Part shown: piece by piece, positions 23,457 to 33,412 of the stretch
How positions within the stretch are numbered: position 1 is the first letter of the stretch
Layout: each line of letters begins with the position of its first letter
Notes under the pieces: model-generated
Database searches by the model: none
Told to the model about the DNA's origin: nothing
Seen by the model: only the letters and a program-made list of their open reading frames with translations
From: Lichenostomus cassidix
Lineage: Eukaryota; Chordata; Aves; Passeriformes; Meliphagidae
DNA length: 64,000 nucleotides
Direction of reading: 5' to 3'
Assembly (NCBI GenBank): GCA_008360975.2
Contig: CM039179.1
Coordinates: forward strand, 47,436,359-47,500,358
Position numbers and translations under genes: made by a program

Positions 23457-25190
23457 GTATGGCACAATTGCACTTTTCTTTTTTTTTTTCCTTTGGATAA
23501 CATTCTTCTATTGAATTACTTGTTTTCTTTTGATTCAGTTCATCTGGAAATATTACGTAGGAATAAATCTTTAGCATGATATGCAGAGGATTCATTAGGA
23601 AAACATAAACCAGGAAAATTACACTACTGCGTCAACTAGTTACAGCTGTAATCGCGTAGCATTTACAAGGCTGGGGTTTTTTCCTTAAAGAAAACCAGCT
23701 TGTAGTATTTATTTGCTTAGGATGTATGAACATTTTTTACAAATTTTTAGGTACAGAAGGATAAAATAAGGGATGGGGATGGTGACAATGAGCTTTGATT
23801 CATTGCCAGACTTTCAGTACTTGAAGTGTGTTTATCTTCGTTGAAGAATCTTAACAAGTGCTTAATGACAATTTTTTGGAACGTTTTCAGTTCAGCTTTT
23901 GCCCAACTTTCTGAATTTAAGAGTCGGGATGAAAATTGTGCATTTTTATGCAGATTTTGAAAAAGCGTCCAAACATTTCTGTCTATTCATGTACTTAAGC
24001 TTAAGAAGTCAGAGCTTTTTCTACTTAATTTTTTTCCATTTTCAGTCTAAAAATGATAAATTGACATACACAAGTTTTAGCAAATTTTTCTTTGCAAATA
24101 TAATAAAGTGAAAAATCAACATAAATGTATAAAAACCCTTATCCTCCATTTAAAAAAAAAAGTACAATAAAAGCAAATTTGTTTATTTTGTGGAATGAAT
24201 GCTAGGAATATCATGTGAATCTCCATGTGTGCCACCCTCCCCCTTGTTTGTCTGGGGCTTTTTCCCCGACATTTAATGCAGTGGTCCGCTCTGAAGGGAG
24301 AAGTCTAGGAGCCAGTAAGTCCACTAAATTCTACTCCTGTCAGTTAATTATACTCCAGGACCACTTAATTATTTCCTGACAGGCAGTCATGCAAGAAGCT
24401 TTAAAAAAAAAACAAGGACTGGTTTTTCCTTTTATAGGAAACTTACTATCTTTAACAAGCCAAAATACTAATCAAAAAGTAACTTAGTAATAACATGCAC
24501 AAATACAATTCCATTCACAGTGTTTGTTAGATAACGCTGAGAAAAAATTGAATTACTTAGTTTTGCAGGTTGCGATTTCGCTGTTTTAAACTTGCTCCAA
24601 ATTCCATTGGAAATACTCTGAGCTGTAATTCTGTTTCTGTGATATGATACCACAGTTCTGTGCACATCAGCAGTGCAGTCTCACTTGCACAGATGTGGTT
24701 TATTGTTGGTCTTTGCAGCTTACAGCGATGGCAGCATCAAAGGTAGCAAAGCCACAGTGGCCATTACTGGAATAGATGGGTCATGTTACTAAGAAGCTGA
24801 AATACAATTAAGTTTTGAAACTTTTTCTGCAGTTCCCGACTCTAAGGAATATTTTTGTGGAAGAGTTTTGTAATAGGCTAATGTAATCATCTCAAGATCC
24901 CTTCTTTCTGATCAAAAGAGAAATACTGAAGCAGAACAACCCTTTCTATTATAGTTTTACCTCATACCTGTAGGAATCAGGAACTCCAGAGATGAGAGCA
25001 CTTCAGTGTTTTGGAAGTGCAAGTACAAGTAACTGTGTTCTTGGCTAAGACAAGTACTCTGGCATTAAGACTGTGAAATATACTCTGTTCTAATTTTCTA
25101 CTTTATTTTTGAGGTTTGATTCAGGACTGCATTTTTAGAGGTGGAGAACTATTTTACTAAACTTTTCTTTTTTTTTTTTTTTATCAAAAG
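23457..25190 (+). other. RBM26: RBM26 intron 13
   Basis: A 1,734-bp intron that interrupts RRM2 between helix 1 and strand 2. The acceptor has a long T-tract (about 25169-25182) and an unusual AAAAG end. No transposon recognised. Confidence 0.85.
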
Positions 25191-25277
25191 CAATATGGTG
25201 AAATTGAAGATTGCCAGATAGATGACTCTTCTCTCCATGCGGTGATTACTTTTAAAACGAGAGCAGAAGCTGAAGCT
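25191..25277 (+). CDS. RBM26: RBM26 exon 14, central RRM2
   Basis: An 87-bp, phase 0-0 exon (29 codons): QYGEIEDCQIDDSSLHAVIT, then FKTRAEAEA. HAVITFKT (window residues about 622-629) is the RNP1 strand, with Ile and Phe in the core positions. Helix 2 starts at RAEAEA. Skipping this exon would keep the frame but delete the RNP1 strand, so it should be constitutive. Donor is GTGAGT. Confidence 0.95.
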
Positions 25278-28260
25278 GTGAGTATAGTTTTTCTTGAAAA
25301 TACAGTGTAGCATTCAGCTACGTGCTGGTTTTGTTGCACTTCTATGTTTGATTAAATGTAATACTGCTAGCTATTTTAAAACCACTGACACTAAAGTTTA
25401 AATTAAACAAAAATATCAGAACTGTATAGTACTGAAATATTTTGGAAATTAAATAGACGTTTATAGCAAAGTGAAGTGCAGGATGTAAGAGGGAAATTAG
25501 GAGAAATGCTGAGTGATTGATAGTTCGATGTCTTGGTTTATTTTCATTTAATTGCCAGGTTTTTTCACCTGAAGACTTGGTGCCCTCACAGTCTTCCTGA
25601 AATTTCGCCGACATGTGGCAGAGTAAACCTCTGTATTTACTTTGGGATCAGTTTAGTTTGTCTTTGTCTGAAAACCCATGGGAGTTTCTATTTTTTCTAT
25701 TTTTCTATTTTTTTATTTCATTTTTTCTTCCCCTTTTTAGCATATTTTTTTAATTTATGATTTTTTTTTTTTAATTTATGAAATTAACTGAAGCACAGAA
25801 TTGCAGAAGTAACTTTTAGAAAAAAAAATCCAGAGTTGACTTACATTGTAATTCAGTATCATTACATATGGATCATTAGTACTTTATACATTTGGCTCAG
25901 CTGGACTCCTGCCTTACTTGGTCCATGGTATAGACATTATATGATCCTGAACAAAATAATCAACATAGTTGTTGTGCAAATGAATTTGTTTTTTCTAAAT
26001 TCCTTGCATCGCTGTTGGGAGCAAGTATTCCTGAAATAGTAGGGACTCCAGAAAGAATGGATTCACATTTACAGTATGCTTGTATGGAAAGATTTCATTT
26101 TATGTTTATATTTTGCAAAATTTTATCTATTTTTAATTTAATCTTATTTTATTTTAAAATTTTGCAAAATACAAAATGAAACCTTTTACAGATTACAAAT
26201 TACAAATTTTGTTACAATTTCAAGATTACAATTACAATTCTTAGTTGAAGTTTTACAACTAATTACTGTTGTAATTAGTGTGTTCTCAAATGAATTAAGG
26301 TTGGAATTTTAATTTTGGCGCTTCCTGATATTGGGCACTTCTTTTTGCAGCTTCATATTCTTCGACGTTGTAGTTTACGTAAGAAGGACTTCTAAGTATA
26401 GAGAGAAACTTCGGCTTCTCTGAAAAGAAAAATAGGTCACCTAGAACAATAACCTGTTTTTATGGACTATCGTAATAAAGTCTTTGCTTCTCCCAGATGG
26501 AGTATGATTCACTGCAAGCATCTGGCTACAGATGTTTGTTTATCAACAATTTTGTTTATCAAAATGCATATTATAACATGTTTAGAAGATGTTTTGCCTA
26601 AAAATTGGCATGGAACATCTTCTCTGCTCTTGCTAAATTTCTATATCTACTATATCTAAAAAGCAGGGAATGGTAGTATTTTGAACCAAACACAGAAGTA
26701 TAGAGACAAGAAGCACCTGAAAAGGAAAGTAACACACAATAAAGACGTGGGCAGAGGGGAGAAAGGGCATATGTTTGGTGGAAAAGTTGAAGTCAGCATT
26801 ATGTATGTCTCTTTTTTAATACTGTTTTTTTGTGAATGCATTTCAGCACATTTAAAAAGAAGTATGTTCTGCCTCACTCCTTCCTCCAATCACTCTCAAA
26901 TAGAATAGGTGGAGTTTTCAAGGTGAAGTTGAAGTTATGCTTCAGACACTGGGGATACTTTAGATGGATCAGGATTCATGATCAATGTGTGAGATGTCAG
27001 TGTTCTAGTGAGCATTAAAACTTCCAGTTGTCAAACAACTTTGTGTCTAATTTCACCTTCATTTTTAAATGAAAATTTTATGAAAACTGCGTTCAATCAA
27101 ATCTAGGAAAATTTGTATTTTCTTTAAGATATTTTTACATATTAAATGTATTTCCATTGGAACGTCTGTGTTTACAACTAAAGCAGACTTGAAGGCTGGC
27201 AATTTGAGAAGTTGTAGAAGGTAATCATTAAAAAGCTCTGCCGAGGCAAATTGTGAAGTAAATGCAGCTAATATTTTACCTTCTTAAATGAAAATAGGCC
27301 TAGGCTTTAGGATCATATATGTTCTAGCCTGGAAGGAAGAGGAAGATTCCCTATTGGAAAATGTTGCATTTTTATGTACTAGTAATTTCTTCCAAAGATT
27401 ACAAGTTATTTCTGGACCTAAATGTCACATATAAGTACTTTTAAAAATTCTAGTTGTGTGACATTGTGATGAGACCATGGACAAAAAGCTCCTGAGCTGC
27501 ATTTTAATAAGCACAGAATCTTTTAAATTTATCATAAATTTATATGTACAGATTTAAAATTTATACCTGGGGACTTTAATATCACACAATTCATGTTCAG
27601 ATGTCATTGAACATGTAATTGTTTCTACATTTCACATTATGCTGTACTTTCAGATTGTACTATAAATCTTTTGTGACCATGACGGTTATTTCGGACTGTT
27701 GCTAACGCTGATTTATGCTCATTCATGTTACTTTAATTTGAACATACTATTTCCAAAGCAGCCACTTAATGCACCTGGTACTTAGAAAGACATGAATATC
27801 CCATAAGTTAAAAATTTTTACATTTCAATTACAACAGCTTTACAGGAAGTGTAACGTTTTCCAGTAGATTCAACTGTAATCACAAAGGGACTTTTTTTTT
27901 AGTTGTTTGGTTTTTAAAAATATATTAAACAATTTGTTGACTGTCTTACTTCTTCCAGTAAGTTGCATTAACAGTTTTGTGTCTGTCTTTGAAAGGTGAG
28001 AAGCCCAACAAAAGAATACTAAAAAACAGGAAGGTATTTGTTCAGTATGTTACCCACATCACCCAAAGATTTATGGTTTTACAAGCATATTTTCTTCTGA
28101 ATGTATTTTCATAATTTTCCTCAAAGGATGTATGAATCCCATGTGCAGTGAATGAAGTTGTTTCATTTAACCTATTAACAGTAATTCAGTTTGAACAGAT
28201 GACAGGTTAGACTTTCTTTTGTAAAATCATGTGTAACTAAGATGGTAAAACTTGTTTTAG
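25278..28260 (+). other. RBM26: RBM26 intron 14
   Basis: A 2,983-bp, very AT-rich intron. It holds T-rich runs (about 25690-25785) and an inverted repeat at 26093-26181 (listed) followed by ATTACAA-type reiterations to about 26285. No recognisable transposon or gene. Confidence 0.85.
26093..26181. repeat. AT-rich inverted repeat (hairpin) in intron 14
   Basis: The left arm 26093-26125 contains TTTTGCAAAATTTTA. The right arm 26155-26181 contains its reverse complement TAAAATTTTGCAAAA. Outside this the arms continue to pair as TTTCATTTT against AAAATGAAA, with a six-base offset in the left arm. The loop is about 29 bp of A/T. It could be a remnant of a small palindromic transposon, but no terminal repeats or target duplication are clear. 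Confidence 0.7.
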
Positions 28261-28374
28261 GCTGCAATTCATGGATCTCGTTTCAAAGGACAAGAGCTAA
28301 AGTTGGCATGGAACAAGCCTGTTGCTAGTATGTCAGCTGTTGAAACAGAAGAAGCTGAACCTGATGAAGAAGAA
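28261..28374 (+). CDS. RBM26: RBM26 exon 15, end of RRM2 and acidic region
   Basis: A 114-bp, phase 0-0 exon (38 codons). It finishes RRM2 with AAIHGSRFKGQELKLAWNKP (the last strand is LKLAW) and then turns acidic: SAVETEEAEPDEEE. The match to RBM26 is very close. The acceptor follows CTTGTTTTAG and the donor GTAAGT is consensus. Confidence 0.95.
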
Positions 28375-31300
28375 GTAAGTTTGATTTTTCTTTTTTTTTT
28401 TAATTATAATTTTTCTTCTTTTAAGAGTAAATAGTATAGCTTTTTCAAAAAAGAAAATTATCTATTCTATCATACTGGTATTTTTTAATCTAACTCATAT
28501 TTTGATATCAGATGGTAGGTTTGTCTACATTTCTTGGGGCTTAGGGTGTTCAAAGTCTAGATACTTTACTTTTCCTTGCAGAAATATTTAATTTCTGACA
28601 CAACAAAGAACTCTAGAAGATATACTTAGAAAATGGAAAGCATGGTTTGAATTTGCATGGGAGAGATTGAGGATTTTGTCCAAAGCATGGGTTTGTGCCA
28701 TCTACTTTTAGCACTTAATTTCTTAGAGGATCATATTTCAGACTCTTTATTGTCCTTTATAGAGAGATATGGCTTGGAGGGTACAGGTGACGGAATCATT
28801 CAGAGCATTTTCTGATTTCATTCAAACATGTAAAGTACCCTTGCTGAGTGTTCAGTCTTCATCATGCTGCATGAGACTTGTCCAAATAACCCTTGTTGAT
28901 TAATGTGAGAATAGCGGGGCAATATGTCTTGATGCAATCTAACTCATTACACTCAAAATACCAATGTTGGCGGATTCAGAAAAATAAATGCCACTTGGGG
29001 ATAAAGTCAAGCAATCTTTTGCCAAATTTATTTACTGTCAGTTAACTGTATCCACATAATTGGCATAAAAAAGCTGAAGTGGAAGTGCACCTTGACTTAC
29101 TCGATGACAGTGTTTTGTATCTTCTTCCTACAGCATTTTGGCAGATCTACCATAGAAGCAGCTTCACAAGTTTGCTTTGATATAACCAAATTGGGTTATT
29201 TTTTTTATACTTGGTAGCGTTTGCTTTCTGTTTTTTTCTGAAGAAAGCCACTTTGTCTGTTGGCTTCCTATCTCCAAGAACACTAATTTGGTTTTTTTGT
29301 GCCAGCTGAAGACAAGTACCTCTGCCTCTGTGTATTCATATTAAGACATTTGTGCATTCCGGTTTACTGAGTGCTTTTTTCCTCATGTACACAAACCTCA
29401 AGCATTGTTAGATGGTCATGAGCTGTGAGTGACCGAGAGACTACATTATGGAATCTTCAGAGCATCTTAGGTATTTTGTCATATATCCTTAAGGGAGGTT
29501 TTTCCTAGGAAGATCAAGAGCATCTGTTGATGCAAGAAGTTTGCGTTATTGAGAGGTCTCCTTGAGTAACCACTTCACTTAGACTTTCTGTGTAATGAAG
29601 GAAGGGCATGCAGGGGTATGCAACCATTTCATCAGAATAAAGAAAGTACAGATTCTTTGGTGGGTGAACTACAGAGAGATCTGCCTTTTAACTGCCTCAG
29701 CTAATTATTCCTGTGGAAAATACCTAGGAGTTTAACTTGGATCAAAACACTTAGCTGTTCATTGGTTTTGTCTGCTTGCTGCTTACTTAACTTCATTTTA
29801 TAGCAGCTATTGTAAACATGAAAAAGATTTTCCTCATTATTTCATGTCTATACTACCATGTTAGTTCCGCTGAGGAGTACCATGCTAAAGAGGGTATAGG
29901 CTTAAGACTTGAATAAAACTGAGTACCTTGATGTCTCAAAAAAAGAAAAATAAAAGGGAGCTATATTATTCAGCCGAGTGAGATTCTTAATAATGAAGCA
30001 GGGTTCCTAGTCCATTTATGAAAATAAGAGGAAAGTCTTTTGGACTTTAAATGCTGCAGAAAATCCCTGGTGAGTAGCCAGCAAATTATGAAAGCATCTG
30101 GTCTTCCTAGATGCCTTATGTTCTACACCTGGGTGCCTCACAAAAGAGTTGACTCTGCTGAGTCGACAATTGATCCCTAGGAAGAGTAAAATGTATAAGT
30201 AGACAAGCTTTTAGTCATCAGGGGTTTGCAGTTCAGGGACCTCTTGAGTCAGGTATTTGGTGTCTTTATAGTTGAAAGGCCTCGATATTGTTTATTATAT
30301 GAATTTGTCAGGTTTCTTTGGAGCCTGAATAACATCTGTAAAGTCCTGTAACAGGGAATGCTGCTGTTAATTATTGTAATTAGAAAAAGTGTTTTTCTAT
30401 TGAATCTGCCATCTGCATGTTCTCTTTTCACTTTCTTTAAAATACTTAATATGCAGGGATACTGTCATACTTCCCCTCAGTTATTTCCTCTCCCTATAGT
30501 TGTACCCCCATATGGAAACCTGGCTCTTTGATCATCTCTGGTGCCACTCAGCCTTGTTCTCTGCCTGAGTTCTGCACTCTGCACTTCCCAGGACTGCTCC
30601 TCTTTGACTGTTGTATTTTAGCTCACTGAACAGTAGGAGATACCAGGAAAGAATCTTAAGTCTCCCCAGAAGGCTTCTGTGTTTTAGTCAGGGTCAGACT
30701 ATGCAGGCGTACATTGACACACAGGTCAGGTGTCAGCCTAGCTCCTTTTGAAAGTGTGCTTTCTGTATGCAAGAGGAATGAAGATAGTTTCTCCCTTTTG
30801 TACAAGAGGGAGAGAGAAGGCTTAGTTCTAGGCTTCCTTCAGCCTAGAGCCTCTTGTCTCTCAGAAGACTTCATAATTTTGCAAATCAACCTTCACACCT
30901 CTTGCTGAATTTGGAAATACTGCAGCAAAAAAACCTACAATTCCTGAGACACGAAGAGTAAGCAAGAAAGACCACAGCTGCTAACAGCTGGGCGATTTTG
31001 CTAGAGAAAGACATCCTTGTGTTTTAGTCCTTTTTTATAATCTAGTTTAGAGTTTGCTGTGTTGGGTGTTCCAAGATAGGGTAGTTTATATACACCCCTG
31101 TGTCTGTATGTAGATACAAATTAAAGGAACTTACATTCAAGGGCTTCGAAGTCTGTCAAGTTACTATGTTGTTACAGAAAGGAATTAAAAATACAGTTTG
31201 TCTGAATTTCTCTAAATACCTGTCTCCCTGCCTCAATCATTTAAATTTCTATATTGATTTCAGGGTTGATTAGGCTGTCAAAATCAAAATATCTTCAATC

Positions 31301-31707
31301 TTTTTGATACTGTGGGACAGGTAGTTCAAGGTCTTGGATGAAAACAGACAAAGATACTGTGAACATGCAAAAAAAATATTAGTTTTCAGTATAGCATATT
31401 AAGTTTCATGGGAACATAGCAGCATGGGCATGAATGATATGCTGAAGAATCAGAAGAGCTGTTTAAGGATGAGGTGCATGTGTCATGGTCATTTTGAAGT
31501 CTGTTGAACAGAAAAGAGTTTCATTTGCCATTTGCTATTATATGTATGTAAGACATACGCATCCAGTGTACTTTTTTGGATGCATTAATGTTTACCTATT
31601 CACAACCATTTTTTTCTTTATTACAGTGCAAGCACCAGAGATTTGTATTTTTTCCATTAGATTTTTAATGTTTTCTGATATAACAGTATCACATTTTTCT
31701 CTTGAAG
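28375..31707 (+). other. RBM26: RBM26 intron 15
   Basis: A 3,333-bp last intron. It has a T-tract just after the donor, a MARE/AP-1-like quasi-palindrome at 30148-30167 (listed), and a purine-rich block near 30800-30820. No transposon or RNA gene recognised. The acceptor is TTTTCTCTTGAAG, a GAAG end with a pyrimidine tract. Confidence 0.85.
30148..30167. promoter_or_regulatory. MARE/AP-1-like quasi-palindrome in intron 15
   Basis: GTTGACTCTGCTGAGTCGAC has 8-bp arms that pair with one mismatch around a TGCT spacer. It contains TGACTC and TGCTGAGTC, the half-site and core of Maf/NRF2/AP-1 elements. The motif is visible; binding is inference. Confidence 0.3.
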
Positions 31708-31797
31708 TTTCAGGAAGAATCCCTGGTGGATGACTCACTGCTTCAAGATGATGATGAAGAGGAAGAGGAGAATGAATCTCGTTCATGGAGAAGATGA
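31708..31797 (+). CDS. RBM26: RBM26 last coding exon 16, acidic C-terminal tail
   Basis: It codes 29 residues and a stop: FQEESLVDDSLLQ, then a run of eight Asp/Glu residues and a final ENESRSWRR before TGA at 31795-31797. The acidic tail and the terminal Arg-rich SRSWRR are typical of RBM26. The family name 'acidic rich RS domain containing' fits this. The stop lies in the last exon, so normal termination should not trigger nonsense-mediated decay. Confidence 0.95.
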   Translation, partial: FQEESLVDDSLLQDDDEEEEENESRSWRR

Positions 31798-32396
31798 TTC
31801 AACTGATCAATGGCAATGCTAGAACTGCACCTGTGTTGCATTAGTATTACCTAATGTACTTCTGCATCTTTGTATTAAAAGGGGTTTTGTGATGAAGTTG
31901 GATTCAGATAAAGATTAAAAAGCAGCTGGTCGGTTATACATTTTGAGAGATTGATGTTTGAGTTACATTTCAGTAAATGATTGCTAAAGACATCATACTA
32001 GGAACATATGCAATGTTTTTATTACATAGTTCTACAGAAAGTTAAAGAATTCTTTGGGTTCTTTGTAATTTACTGAATTGGTCAAACACAAATGACCAAA
32101 AGTTGTTATAACATAGATAATTTTTGTTCTATTCCAGATACGGAATGAAAATTTGCATTTAAAATCTTTGTGAATGTTTTCAGAAATGAATAGATAACAG
32201 TACTAAACTGAAGTCTCTAAAGTTATGTATTCATAATATTGCATAGTAGTATGCTTAGGCTTTACTATGTACTAGCCTTTTGTTGGATTTGTGTACGTAT
32301 TTTACCTATGGATTTTAATGATAAAGTGTATGACTGCTTTGCATATAAGTCCTTATGACTTTAAGATGTTAAAAAATAAAGAAATGGAATGGTCTT
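31798..32396 (+). other. RBM26: RBM26 3' UTR (proximal form)
   Basis: AT-rich non-coding sequence between the stop codon and the first canonical poly(A) signal, about 600 nt. Two ATTAAA hexamers occur earlier (31874-31879 and 31914-31919). ATGTA/TGTA-type motifs that could be Pumilio-like sites are scattered through it, but none is convincing. The end is set by assuming cleavage about 16 nt after the AATAAA; a longer form cannot be excluded. Confidence 0.7.
32375..32380 (+). terminator. RBM26: Poly(A) signal AATAAA for RBM26
   Basis: This is the first canonical hexamer after the stop codon, 578 nt downstream of it. What follows is A-rich rather than GU-rich, which is unusual for a strong site, so its use needs transcript evidence. 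Confidence 0.65.
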
Positions 32397-32504
32397 AAAA
32401 AAAAGAAAAAAGAAAAAAAAGCAATAACCAAAAAAGGCAATGGTCCTTCATGATGGAAAAAAAAAAAAAAAAAAAAAAGAAAAAAAAGAGAAAAGACCAT
32501 TCCA
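32385..32504. repeat. A-rich block with 12-bp inverted arms at RBM26 3' end
   Basis: TGGAATGGTCTT at 32385-32396 is mirrored as AAGACCATTCCA at 32493-32504. Between them are oligo(A/G) tracts, including about 20 consecutive A near 32457-32478. The element begins five bases after the AATAAA. Confidence 0.85.
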
Positions 32505-33304
32505 AATGGCAACCCCCACCCCCATGTTCACAAAAGGAGCTTGAATCACTATCACTTATACTACAGTAATACTGAAGATACAAAATCAATCTCAATCGTG
32601 TTTTACCTACATTAACACATGGTGTACTCTGCATAAAAACTTACGGATGTTCTGAATTTAAAGTGATGGGAGTCGAATGGTAAATAGAAAAACAGTCCAG
32701 CCAAAAGGAATTTTTTTTACATCTCTGGACTGTGCAACTCTAGAAGAAAATTTGATCCCACAAAAATAACATGCAATACTGAAATATGATTTAGAGAAAT
32801 ATAATTTAGAAAAATATGTGAGAAGATTTGGAATATTTGGTAGATAATATTCTAATAATTTGAGTACACAACTAGTCCATCTTTTATATTCCTGTGTTTC
32901 TGTGATTACATTTTCCTATTTCAAAAGTAACACTTGGAAAATACTAAGTTCACACTATAGCACATATTCACCATTCAAAAATACGTGAAATGTTAGTGTA
33001 CTCCACAGAAAATCTTCGTTTGCTCTTTCTAGTAGGTTATTCTGGTGTGCGAGGTCTGAAGTTTCTTTGCTTCTTAGGAAGGAGAATTGCCTACTGCTTT
33101 GCAGTAAAGGACCTCTCAGAAAGACTTGTTATTTCTTTTTCGTGGTGTTTTTCTGGACTGTTTTCAAAAGAAAACGCATTGATGAAGTATTAAAATCTTG
33201 GGGTTTATTTTTGTTCTGAAGGGAGTGGGTGAAGTGTTGTTTTGATTTAATATTTTCTTTCCCCCCCACTAATTCATTAACGAGTGCATCATAAAACCAC
33301 TGTC
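32505..33304. other. Intergenic, no gene seen
   Basis: AT-rich sequence right after the RBM26 3' end. A C-run begins near 33262. No gene, repeat family or strong motif recognised; it could include a longer 3' UTR. Confidence 0.6.
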
Positions 33305-33412
33305 TTATTTATTAGATAGATGGACATGAGCCTGTACTGCTATTCACTTAAGAGTGGGACTCGATGATCCTTTTAGGTCCCTTCCAGCTTAGAAGATTCT
33401 GTGATAGTAGTT
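33305..33412 (+). repeat. CR1 LINE 3' tail, short, sense
   Basis: It ends GAGTGGGACTCGATGATCCT, then TTTTAGGTCCCTTCCAGCTT and an ATTCTGTGAT terminus, the extreme 3' phrases of CR1. Only about 70 bp are clear; the left edge is a guess. Confidence 0.7.

Larger units (their letters stand above)
1..32396 (+). other. RBM26: RBM26 gene body, 3' two thirds (16 exons, partial at left edge)
   Basis: Sixteen exons splice in frame to about 702 residues that match my memory of vertebrate RBM26 almost residue for residue. Seen in order: proline-rich linker, RRM1, coiled-coil-like charged helices, RG box, RRM2, acidic tail. All complete introns are GT-AG. Known for the family: RBM26 and RBM27 are nuclear RNA-binding proteins associated with ZFC3H1/MTR4 (PAXT), which hands polyadenylated nuclear transcripts to the RNA exosome; the fission-yeast relative is Rmn1. 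Inferred: the PWI-like domain, the CCCH zinc finger and the promoter lie to the left of the window. RBM27 is the only realistic alternative. I chose RBM26 from the proline-rich linker, the YDTDGYNPEAPS-type segment and the SRSWRR tail. The right limit assumes cleavage about 16 nt after the AATAAA. Confidence 0.95.

Noticed and set aside
23215..23579. Overlapping open frames on both strands over the RG-box exon
   Set aside because: Shadows of the GC-rich exon 13. The RBM26 frame accounts for the region, and the other frames show no family similarity.
32395..32634. Minus-strand open frame with poly-Phe
   Set aside because: Encoded by the reverse complement of the oligo(A) block. Low-complexity artefact.
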